Of a DNA stretch of 13,727 nt, positions 1 through 6,043 are shown in pieces. This DNA comes from Pseudomonadota bacterium (lineage in GTDB: Bacteria; Pseudomonadota; Gammaproteobacteria; Burkholderiales; Thiobacillaceae). The notes below the pieces were generated by a model. It was not told the DNA's origin, ran no database searches, and was given only the letters and a program-made list of their open reading frames with translations. The position numbers and the translations under genes are program-made. Where the stretch lies: NCBI GenBank assembly GCA_030836725.1, contig JAUPLV010000046.1, positions 1 through 13,727 of the forward strand. Direction: 5' to 3'. Numbering within the stretch: position 1 is the first letter of the stretch; every line of letters starts with the position of its first letter.

Positions 1-1
1 G

Positions 2-2023
2 ATCATGCTGCGCGCGGAAAAGGAAGGCATCACGCCTGAAACGCTGATCGGCCGGGTGTGGGACGAGCACACGCGCGACTTCGCCGGCTTCCACATCGGC
101 TTCGACCATTACTACTCGACGCATTCCATTGAAAACCGCGAACTGGCCTCGAAGATTTATCTGAGCCTGAAGGACGCCGGGCTGATCGAAAGAAAAACCA
201 TCGCCCAGCTGTACGACCCGGTGAAGAACCTGTTCCTGCCCGACCGCTTCATCAAGGGCGAGTGCCCCAAGTGCGGCGCGCTGGATCAGTACGGCGACAA
301 CTGCGAAGCGTGCGGCGCCACCTACAGCCCGACCGAGCTGAAGAACCCGGTGTCGGCGGTGTCGGGCGCGACCCCGGTGCACAAGGATTCCGAGCATTAC
401 TTCTTCAAGCTCGGCGACTGCGAGGCCTTCCTGCGCGAGTGGACGACCTCGGGCGCGCTGCAGAGCGAAGCCGCCAACAAGATGCAGGAGTGGTTCGCCT
501 CCGGCCTCAACAACTGGGACATCAGCCGCGATGCGCCCTACTTCGGCTTCGAGATTCCCGGCGCACCGGGCAAGTATTTCTACGTCTGGCTGGATGCGCC
601 GGTGGGCTACATGGCGAGCTTCGCCAAATACGCCAGGGACAACGGCCTCGACTTCAATGCCTGGTGGGGGGCCGACTCCAAGACCGAACTGGTGCATTTC
701 ATCGGCAAGGACATCCTGTATTTCCATGCCCTGTTCTGGCCGGCGATGCTGAAGTATTCCGGCCACCGCCTGCCGACCGCGGTGTATGCGCACGGATTCC
801 TGACGGTCAACGGGCAGAAGATGTCGAAGTCACGCGGCACCTTCATCACCGCCGAAAGCTACCTCGCACAGAAACTGAATCCCGAGTGGCTGCGCTACTA
901 CTACGCCGCCAAGCTCAACGGCTCGATGGAGGACATCGACCTCAACCTCGACGACTTCGTCGCACGGGTGAATTCGGACCTGGTGGGCAAGTTCATCAAC
1001 ATCGCCAGCCGGTGTGCTGGGTTCATATCCAAGAAATTTAATGGGCGTCTTTCATCTTTACCCATGACTGTTGAATCTTGGTTCAAGATTGCATTACCTG
1101 AAAACCACCCACTTTTCAGCAGCCACCCAGGAATTGGCTCCAACCAGTATCACAACCTAATTTCCCAAGCTCAATCACTCCGCACAGATATCGAAAATCT
1201 ATACGAGCAAAGAGAGTACGGAAAAGCCATTAAAATCATCATGGCACTTGCAGACGACATCAATACCTTTGTCAATGACGCTGCCCCTTGGGTGACCGCG
1301 AAGCACCAAGAGTTGGATCGTAAAACGCAATGGACATGTACTGTAGCCATCAACCTCTTTAGACTGCTAACAATCTATCTAAAGCCTGTTCTTCCTCAAC
1401 TTTCATATCAAATTGAGGCGTTCCTAAATATTCCTCCTCTTAAGTGGGCCGATGCCCAATCTTTGTTGCCTCCTGAGCATGAGATTCTTGGTTATTCCCA
1501 CCTGATGACCCGTATCGATCCCAAATCCATTGAAGCCATGGTAGACGCCAACAAACAGAATCTTGAACCCACGCCGGCTCCTGCGCCGGTTCGTCATGCC
1601 GAAGCACAGGCGCATAGTGCAACGAAGGGCACTTCACCCTCTCCCCAACCCTCCCCCCTCAAGGGGGAGGGGGCGAACGCTGCCGCTGACGCGGCGGTGA
1701 TCTCGATCGACGACTTCGCCAAGATCGACCTGCGCATCGCGCGCATCGCCAACGCCGAGCATGTCGAGGGCGCGGACAAGCTGCTACGGCTGACGCTCGA
1801 CGTTGGCGAACTCGGCACGCGCCAGGTGTTCGCCGGAATCAAGTCGGCCTATGCGCCGGAAGCGCTGGTGGGACGGTTCACCGTCATGGTTGCCAACCTC
1901 GCACCGCGCAAGATGAAGTTCGGCATGAGCGAAGGCATGGTGCTGGCGGCATCGGGCGACACCCCCGGCCTGTTCATCCTGTCGCCGGACAGCGGCGCGC
2001 AGCCGGGCATGAAGGTGAAATAA
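2..2023 (+). CDS. metG: Methionyl-tRNA synthetase, 5'-truncated by window edge
   Basis: Charges tRNA-Met with methionine in the cytoplasm. The reading frame is open from base 2 (Ile codon), so the ATG at 5 is internal: the family motif P-I-M-L-x-A runs through it. The Rossmann start with the HIGH motif lies upstream of the window. Numbering from that ATG, a zinc knuckle has Cys87, Cys90, Cys100 and Cys103, and the KMSKS signature is at residues 272-276 (818-832). The anticodon-binding helical domain covers about 310-520, then comes a Pro/Ala linker, and a C-terminal Trbp111/EMAP-like tRNA-binding and dimerisation domain covers about 565-672. About 672 residues are visible; E. coli MetG has 677, and roughly 60 are missing here. 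Oddities: 1018-1560 has about 44% GC by hand count, against 55-65% in flanking lines, and the linker contains a G/C-rich palindrome. The frame is intact, so the gene is probably functional. Identity is certain. Confidence 0.97.
   Translation: MMLRAEKEGITPETLIGRVWDEHTRDFAGFHIGFDHYYSTHSIENRELASKIYLSLKDAGLIERKTIAQLYDPVKNLFLPDRFIKGECPKCGALDQYGDNCEACGATYSPTELKNPVSAVSGATPVHKDSEHYFFKLGDCEAFLREWTTSGALQSEAANKMQEWFASGLNNWDISRDAPYFGFEIPGAPGKYFYVWLDAPVGYMASFAKYARDNGLDFNAWWGADSKTELVHFIGKDILYFHALFWPAMLKYSGHRLPTAVYAHGFLTVNGQKMSKSRGTFITAESYLAQKLNPEWLRYYYAAKLNGSMEDIDLNLDDFVARVNSDLVGKFINIASRCAGFISKKFNGRLSSLPMTVESWFKIALPENHPLFSSHPGIGSNQYHNLISQAQSLRTDIENLYEQREYGKAIKIIMALADDINTFVNDAAPWVTAKHQELDRKTQWTCTVAINLFRLLTIYLKPVLPQLSYQIEAFLNIPPLKWADAQSLLPPEHEILGYSHLMTRIDPKSIEAMVDANKQNLEPTPAPAPVRHAEAQAHSATKGTSPSPQPSPLKGEGANAAADAAVISIDDFAKIDLRIARIANAEHVEGADKLLRLTLDVGELGTRQVFAGIKSAYAPEALVGRFTVMVANLAPRKMKFGMSEGMVLAASGDTPGLFILSPDSGAQPGMKVK
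1018..1560 (+). other. Low-GC segment inside metG (mosaic block)
   Basis: I hand-counted lines 1021-1560 at 238 G+C in 540 bases, about 44%; neighbouring metG lines count 55-60% or more. Third positions change from mostly G/C to many A/T, with codons such as TTA, ATT, AAA and AGA. The left edge is abrupt, near the codons following the family motif N-I-A-S-R. The right edge fades near 1560-1580. The block encodes the anticodon-binding domain (about residues 338-519) and stays in frame. The simplest inference is homologous replacement from a lower-GC donor. Relaxed selection is less likely because the protein remains recognisable. Confidence 0.7.
1636..1673 (+). repeat. In-frame palindromic repeat in the metG linker
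   Basis: CCCTCCCCC at 1649-1657 and GGGGGAGGG at 1663-1671 form a perfect 9-bp inverted repeat with a 5-base loop, preceded by the related pyrimidine run CCCTCTCCCC. Read in frame it encodes SPSPQPSPLKGEG. From memory, this peptide recurs in many unrelated betaproteobacterial open frames because a dispersed palindromic (REP-like) element was inserted in coding DNA. It sits between the MetRS core and the C-terminal tRNA-binding domain, where extra residues are tolerated. The repeat structure is seen; membership of a dispersed family is recalled and unverified. Confidence 0.65.
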
Positions 2024-2030
2024 GCCGGCC

Positions 2031-2300
2031 ATGAAAACGCGGCTTCTGCGCATTCATGGCCGCGTGCAGGGCGTGTGGTTTCGCGAATCGATGTTTCGCG
2101 AAGCCGGGCGTCTGGGTATCACGGGGTGGGTGCGCAATCAGGCCGACGGCTCGGTGGAAGCGGTGATTCAAGGACCCGATGCAGCGGTCGACGCCATGCT
2201 TGACTGGACACGCATCGGCCCGCCGCTGGCGCGGGTCGAACGCGTCGATGTCAGCGAGACGCAGGGGCAGTTCGACGGATTCGAAAAGCGGATCGATTAA
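2031..2300 (+). CDS. acyP: Acylphosphatase
   Basis: Small cytoplasmic enzyme that hydrolyses acyl phosphates to a carboxylate and phosphate. The 89 residues match the usual family length of about 90-100. The signature G-R-V-Q-G-V-W-F-R gives the phosphate-binding loop with catalytic Arg18, and V-R-N gives catalytic Asn36. The second signature region (G-x-V-E-A-V-I-Q-G) is also present. The ATG lies 7 bases after the metG stop with no strong ribosome binding site, so it is probably translated with metG in one transcript. Its physiological substrate in bacteria is unsettled. Identity is secure from the motifs. Confidence 0.95.
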   Translation: MKTRLLRIHGRVQGVWFRESMFREAGRLGITGWVRNQADGSVEAVIQGPDAAVDAMLDWTRIGPPLARVERVDVSETQGQFDGFEKRID

Positions 2301-2325
2301 AAACGAAAATTTAAGTAGCCGCGGC

Positions 2326-2601
2326 TCACTCCACCAAACGGTGGGATTCCTCGCCCGGTTCGCCAGTATCGGGGTCGATCCAGTCGGAAATACCAAGCTC
2401 CTCTTCGGCTTCTTCTACCGTTTCGCCAGGCTCGTAGTCGCTTTCAGCGTTGTATTCCATGTCCTGCACCGCTTCCAGCAGGCTGGCGAAAGGACCGTAT
2501 TCCTCGCCGTTTTCTGCATCGATCCAGTAAAAGCCGTCCGGCCGCTCGATGATGCGGGTGTGGTCGTGGTCGGCAGGTGTTCCGGGTATGGTGTGTTTCA
2601 T
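2326..2601 (-). CDS. Small acidic conserved hypothetical protein
   Basis: A 91-residue protein, very rich in Glu and Asp, with no membrane segment or signal peptide. The N-terminal half contains aromatic patches such as G-F-Y-W-I-D-A-E-N-G-E-E-Y-G-P-F; the C-terminal half is an acidic tail with E-E-A-E-E-E-L-G-I and W-I-D-P-D-T-G-E. It has the feel of a conserved betaproteobacterial unknown, but I cannot assign a function. The start is well supported by GGAGG (+ strand 2609-2613) seven bases upstream. The stop TGA lies 25 bases from the acyP stop, and the two genes converge. Cytoplasmic location is inferred. The antisense frames are less convincing. Confidence 0.75.
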   Translation of the reverse strand: MKHTIPGTPADHDHTRIIERPDGFYWIDAENGEEYGPFASLLEAVQDMEYNAESDYEPGETVEEAEEELGISDWIDPDTGEPGEESHRLVE

Positions 2602-2623
2602 GATGCGACCTCCGTTGCAAAAC

Positions 2624-2636
2624 TATAAGACTTATA
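2624..2636 (-). promoter_or_regulatory. Perfect dyad upstream of the acidic protein gene
   Basis: TATAAG-A-CTTATA is a perfect 6-bp inverted repeat around one base. It lies 22 bases upstream of the start codon of the - strand acidic protein gene. It could contain the -10 element (TATAAG or TATAGT-like on the - strand) or be a small operator overlapping it. No convincing -35 box was found at the right distance. Confidence 0.3.
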
Positions 2637-2733
2637 ACCCGGCCGGGCAAGCGGCCCTCAGCCCGAAGGTTCAAATCAAAACAAGAGCAGGCTTTTTTGC
2701 GTTTTATCAATTACGAAGCCATACACTAGCGCC

Positions 2734-4014
2734 ATGTTTCGGAAACCCGCCCTGCCCCCTCCCCGCGGCACGCTGAGTTGGCTGCTCCAGCTTGCGTACA
2801 CCACCGCGCGCCTGTTTAGCCAGAATTCCCTGCAGAACCATGCCGCGGCAACGGCATTCTATTTCCTGCTGTCCGCCACCCCCCTGATGCTGTTGCTGAG
2901 CTATGCCCTGCAACTGCTGGGCCACATCGCGGAAAACTCGGTGCCCGCCACCATCCTGATGGCAGCGCTCTACAACCAGATGCAACTCGAAAGCCTCACC
3001 ACGCTCGGCTTCATCCCGCGCCAGGCCCAGCTTGCGGCAGGAGGCGTCAGCCTCGCCACCCTGGCGCTTTCATCGCGCGGCCTGGTCAATGCGGCCGACG
3101 GCGCATTCCACGTCATCTTCCCCGAGCGGAAAAAACACAATCTTGTGCTGTCATGGGTGCTGCCGCTGGTCATTCTGCCGATACTGTTCCTGTTGATGAG
3201 CGCAGCCGCACTCGCGCAGGTCACCCTGAGCTTCCTGGCGCAGAACAACTTCATCGGCACAGGCAATGCCCAGGTGCTGCAGGCGATCAACACGCTGTTC
3301 GGCTTCGCCATGGTGTGGGCGCTGCTGTTCGCCGCCTACTGGCGGCTGCCGCAACAGCGCCCACCCGCGCGCACCGCCGCCGTATTCGCGCTGGCTGCGA
3401 GCGTGAGCCTGGGCCTTCTCATCACGCTATTCGGCGCGTTTTTCAAGCTGGAAAACTATCAAAGCCTTTATGGCGCCCTCGGCGGCGTGGTATTCGTGCT
3501 GATCGGCGCGTTTTTCGCTTTCCTGTTGCTGTACCTGTGGGCACAGGCCATGTACGCCTATGGCAAAACCGACATCACCGCGCTGGAAAAGCTGTTTCTA
3601 GCCGGCAGCGGCGAAGGCGCCGGCAAGTTCGAAAGCTACGTCTTCGGCGATAGCCGACGACTGCTTGAAAAATACGGCCAGGTTCATCCTGCCGGCCACA
3701 CCCTGATCGAGGAAGGCGACGACTCGCGAACTGCCTATTTCCTCTACGCCGGTCGCGCCGTGGCCTACAAGAACACCGACGGCGAACGCCGCCGCCTGAG
3801 CGTACTCGAAGAAGGCCAGTTGTTCGGGGAAATGGCCTACCTGCTGAACGAAAAGCGAACTGCATCGGTCATCGCCGACAGCGAAATCACCGTGCTGGCA
3901 CTGCCGCCGCAAATCATGGAAGAACTGATGCGCCATTCAGCCCCGCTGTCGCGCCGCATCATCGACACACTGTGCCAACGGCTGGAACGGATGAATCAGG
4001 CGAACCGGGACTGA
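2734..4014 (+). CDS. YihY/BrkB-family membrane protein with C-terminal cNMP-binding domain
   Basis: Inner-membrane protein of 426 residues. Residues about 20-275 are YihY/BrkB-like (the family once misnamed RNase BN). The N-terminal N-H-A-A-A-T-A-F-Y-F-L-L-S-A-T-P-L motif is typical, followed by several hydrophobic spans at about 41-61, 104-118, 138-165, 185-205, 215-237 and 247-272. Residues about 300-420 form a Crp-type cyclic-nucleotide-binding domain. Its phosphate-binding cassette reads F-G-E-M-A at 364-368 and R-T-A-S at 375-378, keeping the Glu and Arg that contact ribose and phosphate. Plain YihY proteins are about 290 residues, so the extra domain is a true fusion. The transport or signalling role is unknown; cAMP or c-di-GMP sensing is inference. 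The ATG has no Shine-Dalgarno sequence, and TACACT at 2722-2727 could make the message nearly leaderless. Confidence 0.9.
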   Translation: MFRKPALPPPRGTLSWLLQLAYTTARLFSQNSLQNHAAATAFYFLLSATPLMLLLSYALQLLGHIAENSVPATILMAALYNQMQLESLTTLGFIPRQAQLAAGGVSLATLALSSRGLVNAADGAFHVIFPERKKHNLVLSWVLPLVILPILFLLMSAAALAQVTLSFLAQNNFIGTGNAQVLQAINTLFGFAMVWALLFAAYWRLPQQRPPARTAAVFALAASVSLGLLITLFGAFFKLENYQSLYGALGGVVFVLIGAFFAFLLLYLWAQAMYAYGKTDITALEKLFLAGSGEGAGKFESYVFGDSRRLLEKYGQVHPAGHTLIEEGDDSRTAYFLYAGRAVAYKNTDGERRRLSVLEEGQLFGEMAYLLNEKRTASVIADSEITVLALPPQIMEELMRHSAPLSRRIIDTLCQRLERMNQANRD

Positions 4015-4049
4015 GCAACAATCCGTGTCGGTTCCGCGGTCGTCGCGGT

Positions 4050-4075
4050 GCCGCAGCGTGCGTATCGCCTGCGGC
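4050..4075. other. Hairpin in the gap before tRNA-Asn
   Basis: GCCGCAG at 4050-4056 pairs with CTGCGGC at 4069-4075 across a 12-base loop. No U-tract follows on either strand, so a terminator role for the upstream membrane-protein gene is only possible. Apart from the tRNA promoter, nothing else is visible between 4015 and 4166. Confidence 0.25.
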
Positions 4076-4123
4076 CGCGTTCCAGGATTCAGGCGAAAAA
4101 TGACAACCAACCGGCCATAAAGC

Positions 4124-4152
4124 TTGACCGAAAAGCGCGCCGACTCTAGAAT
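4124..4152 (+). promoter_or_regulatory. Sigma-70 promoter of tRNA-Asn
   Basis: TTGACC (4124-4129), a 17-base spacer and TAGAAT (4147-4152) give near-consensus -35 and -10 boxes at ideal spacing. A GCGCGC stretch follows directly, the kind of GC-rich discriminator associated with stringent control of stable RNA genes. Transcription would begin near 4159, about 8 bases before the mature tRNA. Confidence 0.85.
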
Positions 4153-4166
4153 GCGCGCTTTCCTAT

Positions 4167-4242
4167 TCCCCGATAGCTCAGTCGGTAGAGCGACGGACTG
4201 TTAATCCGCAGGTCCCTGGTTCAAGTCCAGGTCGGGGAGCCA
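4167..4242 (+). tRNA. tRNA-Asn (anticodon GTT)
   Basis: Complete 76-base cloverleaf. The acceptor stem TCCCCGA (4167-4173) pairs with TCGGGGA (4232-4238); the discriminator is G4239 and CCA is encoded at 4240-4242. The D arm is GCTC...GAGC. The anticodon loop CTGTTAA carries GTT at 4200-4202. The T arm is CCTGG-TTCAAGT-CCAGG. It decodes AAC and AAU. Its 3' half is duplicated twice downstream (5806-5848 and 6610-6627), which indicates use as an integration target. This copy appears intact and functional. Confidence 0.97.
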
Positions 4243-4260
4243 GACATAGTAAGCACTTAG

Positions 4261-4282
4261 GCCACCTTCGGGGTGGCTTTTT
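4261..4282 (+). terminator. Rho-independent terminator after tRNA-Asn
   Basis: GCCACC (4261-4266) and GGTGGC (4272-4277) form a stem around a TTCGG loop, followed by five T residues (4278-4282). It ends the tRNA transcript 19 bases after the CCA. Its stem sequence differs from the hairpin attached to both downstream tRNA fragments. Confidence 0.85.
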
Positions 4283-4355
4283 GCTTTCCCTGTTTCTGTA
4301 TTGGCTCGGTGCCCGCCATGGGTCACGCGCTGATCCACACCTCAAAGGAATCGAC

Positions 4356-4622
4356 ATGCAGACAGATCAAGTTCTAAGCCACTTGAAAAAACATGGGCAG
4401 CTTCTCGACCTGGAGATAGCGTCGGCAACCGGGATTGCACTGGTTCAAGTACGCAAGTCGCTGGCTGACTTGACGACACGCGGAGAAATATCCCAGTGCA
4501 GCGTCACCCACTTCAACGGCAACAAGCGTGTTGATGGCTTTCAGTGCAGGATTTCTGGCTATGTGCCGCCCGTCGCGCCAGGTCGAAAGGCTGGGCCCAC
4601 CAAAAGCGCCTCATCCGACTAG
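4356..4622 (+). CDS. Small winged-helix DNA-binding protein
   Basis: An 88-residue protein with a predicted winged helix-turn-helix over residues 3-65. Helix V-L-S-H-L-K-K-H-G comes first, then L-L-D-L-E-I-A-S-A-T-G, then a recognition helix around V-R-K-S-L-A-D-L-T-T-R-G-E-I, and a wing-like segment ending R-V-D-G-F-Q-C-R-I. The tail is Pro/Gly/Lys-rich. Similar small proteins occur, from memory, in betaproteobacterial prophages and islands as putative transcriptional regulators. I chose ATG 4356 because AAAGGA (4344-4349) lies just upstream and the fold begins there; an upstream in-frame start at 4281 overlaps the tRNA terminator tail. It is the first gene after the tRNA, a usual place for island cargo. 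Target DNA unknown. Confidence 0.75.
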   Translation: MQTDQVLSHLKKHGQLLDLEIASATGIALVQVRKSLADLTTRGEISQCSVTHFNGNKRVDGFQCRISGYVPPVAPGRKAGPTKSASSD

Positions 4623-4653
4623 AAACGGGGCGGCCGTCGAAGGGCATGTCGGG

Positions 4654-4827
4654 GTGAAGCGGCTCAAAGCCCGGACCGCCAGCGACGATGCGTTCAAGAA
4701 CAAACTTGGGCGCAAGACGTTTGCACGCTTCGATGATGCCTTGTCGGCCCAAGAGTCCAGCGGGCGATCCCTTCGGCGAGGGGTGATCCCAGTGGGTTTC
4801 AACCAGTTTAAGGAGCAATACCAGTGA
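4654..4827 (+). CDS. Possible small ORF overlapping the next start (GTGA)
   Basis: A 57-residue basic frame starting at GTG 4654, ending in a TGA that overlaps the GTG start of the next gene as GTGA, the arrangement seen in translationally coupled pairs. Its sequence (K-R-L-K-A-R-T near the start, V-G-F-N-Q-F-K-E-Q-Y-Q at the end) matches no family I know. The start has no clear ribosome binding site. The frame stays open further upstream (ATG 4561, overlapping the winged-helix gene). The opposite strand is also open here, so coding status is doubtful. If it is not a gene, the 4623-4823 gap holds only the Shine-Dalgarno sequence of the next gene. Confidence 0.25.
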   Translation: MKRLKARTASDDAFKNKLGRKTFARFDDALSAQESSGRSLRRGVIPVGFNQFKEQYQ

Positions 4828-5402
4828 CCAACGCACAACGTCGGGCCGCATGGCGCGCCAGCCGCAAGGCTGAAATGGATTCGTTACGTAACGACACCAC
4901 ACCAGAGCCGTTACTTAACGACGGCAAGCCTGAGCCAACGCCTATACCAACGCCCAGCAGCGCGTTCTGCCCCCATGAGGCTGGCGTGTATTACCTTGCT
5001 GCCGTGGGTACTGTCGGCACGTTCAAGATGTTCGCCAAGGATCGCAAGCCGCCCGTTTACACCTACGGCATCACCACGGTTCATTTTGAACTGAATCCTT
5101 ATACCGGCAAATGGATCTGGTTTGATGGCGAGAGAAATCAATCTCCGCGCAAGACCCAGGATGGTTGGCGTCTTGGCAGCAAGAGGTTGCACGACACACG
5201 CGAAGGCGCAGAGGCCGAGGTTCAGCGCGAGATGGTCAAGAACGGCGACCGGGTGACCAGGGTGCATGACCTGCCCGATGATGTGACTGCGCTGAAAAAG
5301 ATCCGTAGCGCCAACCACCCGGACCGCAACACCGATGCCGATCAGGATCTCTATCAGGCTGTAGTCGAGAAGTTGGACAGGATGCGCACGCTGACCCAGT
5401 GA
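4824..5402 (+). CDS. Island protein with J-domain-like C-terminus, function unknown
   Basis: A 192-residue soluble protein. The GTG start is supported by AAGGAG at 4810-4815, eight bases upstream. Residues 1-20 are Arg/Ala-rich and helical (M-T-N-A-Q-R-R-A-A-W-R-A-S-R-K). Residues 24-46 are a Pro/Thr-rich linker, and 50-120 a probable beta-rich domain with many Tyr, Trp and Gly. The tail around 155-190 reads A-L-K-K-I-R-S-A-N-H-P-D-R-N, followed by a helix. This resembles helix II, the HPD loop (165-167) and helix III of a J-domain, but helix I is not evident. If real, it could recruit an Hsp70 partner; the full protein matches no family I recognise. It is the second or third gene of the mini-island, and a hairpin follows the stop. 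Confidence 0.7.
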   Translation: MTNAQRRAAWRASRKAEMDSLRNDTTPEPLLNDGKPEPTPIPTPSSAFCPHEAGVYYLAAVGTVGTFKMFAKDRKPPVYTYGITTVHFELNPYTGKWIWFDGERNQSPRKTQDGWRLGSKRLHDTREGAEAEVQREMVKNGDRVTRVHDLPDDVTALKKIRSANHPDRNTDADQDLYQAVVEKLDRMRTLTQ

Positions 5403-5434
5403 ACCATACCGAAGCCTGACCGAGTTCCGACCCA

Positions 5435-5463
5435 CACAACCCACTCTTGCCCGGTGGGTTGTG
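5435..5463 (+). other. Long hairpin after the J-like gene
   Basis: CACAACCCAC (5435-5444) and GTGGGTTGTG (5454-5463) form a perfect 10-bp stem with a 9-base loop, 33 bases after the stop. No T-run follows, so it is either a terminator lacking a U-tract, an mRNA-stabilising stem, or a DNA-binding or recombination site. The rest of the 5464-5571 gap contains a looser inverted repeat around two CGATCG-like cores (about 5483-5508) and the candidate promoter listed separately. Confidence 0.5.
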
Positions 5464-5538
5464 CAATGAGCGCAAGCACTACACGCGATCGGTTGGCGAT
5501 CGTCGCGTCAGCCATACCGGCAGCTGTTACGGCATCGA

Positions 5539-5544
5539 TATACT
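5539..5544 (+). promoter_or_regulatory. Candidate -10 box for the VF530-like gene
   Basis: TATACT (5539-5544) matches five of six -10 consensus bases and lies 27 bases before the ATG at 5572. No good -35 box is seen 17 bases upstream (ACCGGC), so an activator or a different sigma factor would be needed. Confidence 0.35.
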
Positions 5545-5571
5545 AAGCGTTGTCTGACAAGGTTTAGAACC

Positions 5572-5811
5572 ATGCAAGAGACTCAGCCCAACAACCCACT
5601 ACACGGTGTCACGCTTGAACAGTTATTGAACGAATTGGTTTCGTTCCATGGCTGGGATGCGTTGGGGCGGAAAATCGGGATCCGCTGCTTCACCCATGAC
5701 CCGAGTATCACGTCGAGCCTCAAGTTTCTTCGTCGAACCCCGTGGGCACGGGAGCGTGTGGAATCGCTGTATATCGAAATGGCGCAAGGCATTGGCACCA
5801 GGCAGCTGTAA
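5572..5811 (+). CDS. VF530-family (DUF2132-like) DNA-binding protein
   Basis: A 79-residue protein resembling the VF530 family of small proteins with reported double-stranded DNA-binding ability. Family hallmarks are Q-P-N-N-P-L-H-G-V-T-L-E near the N-terminus, G-W-D-A-L-G-R-K-I-G-I-R-C-F, D-P-S-I-T-S-S-L-K-F-L-R-R-T-P-W-A-R at about 43-60, and V-E-S-L-Y-I. AAGG at 5559-5562 is a modest ribosome binding site. The last codons, encoding R-Q-L-stop, run into the tRNA-Asn-derived repeat at 5806, so the stop TAA belongs to the integration scar and the natural C-terminus may have been replaced. The core is complete, so it may still fold. It probably arrived with the element or was a resident gene cut at its 3' end. 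Recognition is from memory, with high motif agreement. Confidence 0.85.
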   Translation: MQETQPNNPLHGVTLEQLLNELVSFHGWDALGRKIGIRCFTHDPSITSSLKFLRRTPWARERVESLYIEMAQGIGTRQL

Positions 5812-5848
5812 TCCGCAGGTTCCTGGTTCAAGTCCAGGTCGGGGAGCC
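5806..5848 (+). repeat. tRNA-Asn 3' fragment, copy 1 (putative att site)
   Basis: CTG-TAATCCGCAGGT and the following T arm and acceptor strand copy tRNA-Asn bases 4198-4241. There are two differences: one deleted T in the anticodon loop and C to T after AGGT. The third base of the CCA is then C rather than A. The 5' half of the tRNA is absent, so it cannot make a tRNA. It looks like a displaced target-site 3' end after integration. Confidence 0.85.
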
Positions 5849-5859
5849 CAATACAGAAA

Positions 5860-5883
5860 GTCCCGCAGCGATGCGGCCCTTTT
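5860..5883 (+). terminator. Decayed terminator linked to tRNA fragment copy 1
   Basis: GTCCCGCA-GCGA-TGCGGCCC-TTTT is the same hairpin as at 6643-6666 but with two mismatched pairs in the outer stem. The inner CCGCA/TGCGG pairs remain. It may terminate weakly after the VF530-like gene. Confidence 0.5.
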
Positions 5884-6030
5884 GCTTTTCAGGAATATGT
5901 TAACCACATTTTGTCGGCATCGAGCCCTGTGGCGCTGCATTGCTCATGTGCAGCCGGTACCGTCCAGCGGAAGCTGAACTACGCCGCCCTATCGATTTGA
6001 ATTATGATGCGCAAATCCAAACCGATAATC

Positions 6031-6037
6031 GAGGGGA
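6031..6037 (+). promoter_or_regulatory. Ribosome binding site deciding the start at 6044
   Basis: GAGGGGA lies six bases before ATG 6044, in front of a typical signal peptide. A TATGAT box at 6003-6008 is a possible -10 element for the same gene; no matching -35 box was found. Confidence 0.5.
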
Positions 6038-6043
6038 AGAGCA

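Noticed and set aside
4281..4355. 25-residue N-terminal extension of the winged-helix protein
   Set aside because: The upstream ATG-equivalent start lies in the T-tail of the tRNA terminator, and the ATG at 4356 has its own AAAGGA site.
4513..4902. A 129-residue - strand frame opposite the winged-helix gene
   Set aside because: It overlaps a well-supported + strand gene, has no ribosome binding site that I can see and no known motif. It remains a weak alternative for 4623-4823.
5623..5940. - strand frame with the peptide RPGLEPGT
   Set aside because: That peptide is the classic translation of the complement of a tRNA T arm and acceptor; here it comes from the tRNA-Asn fragment. The same applies to the frame at 6526-6810.
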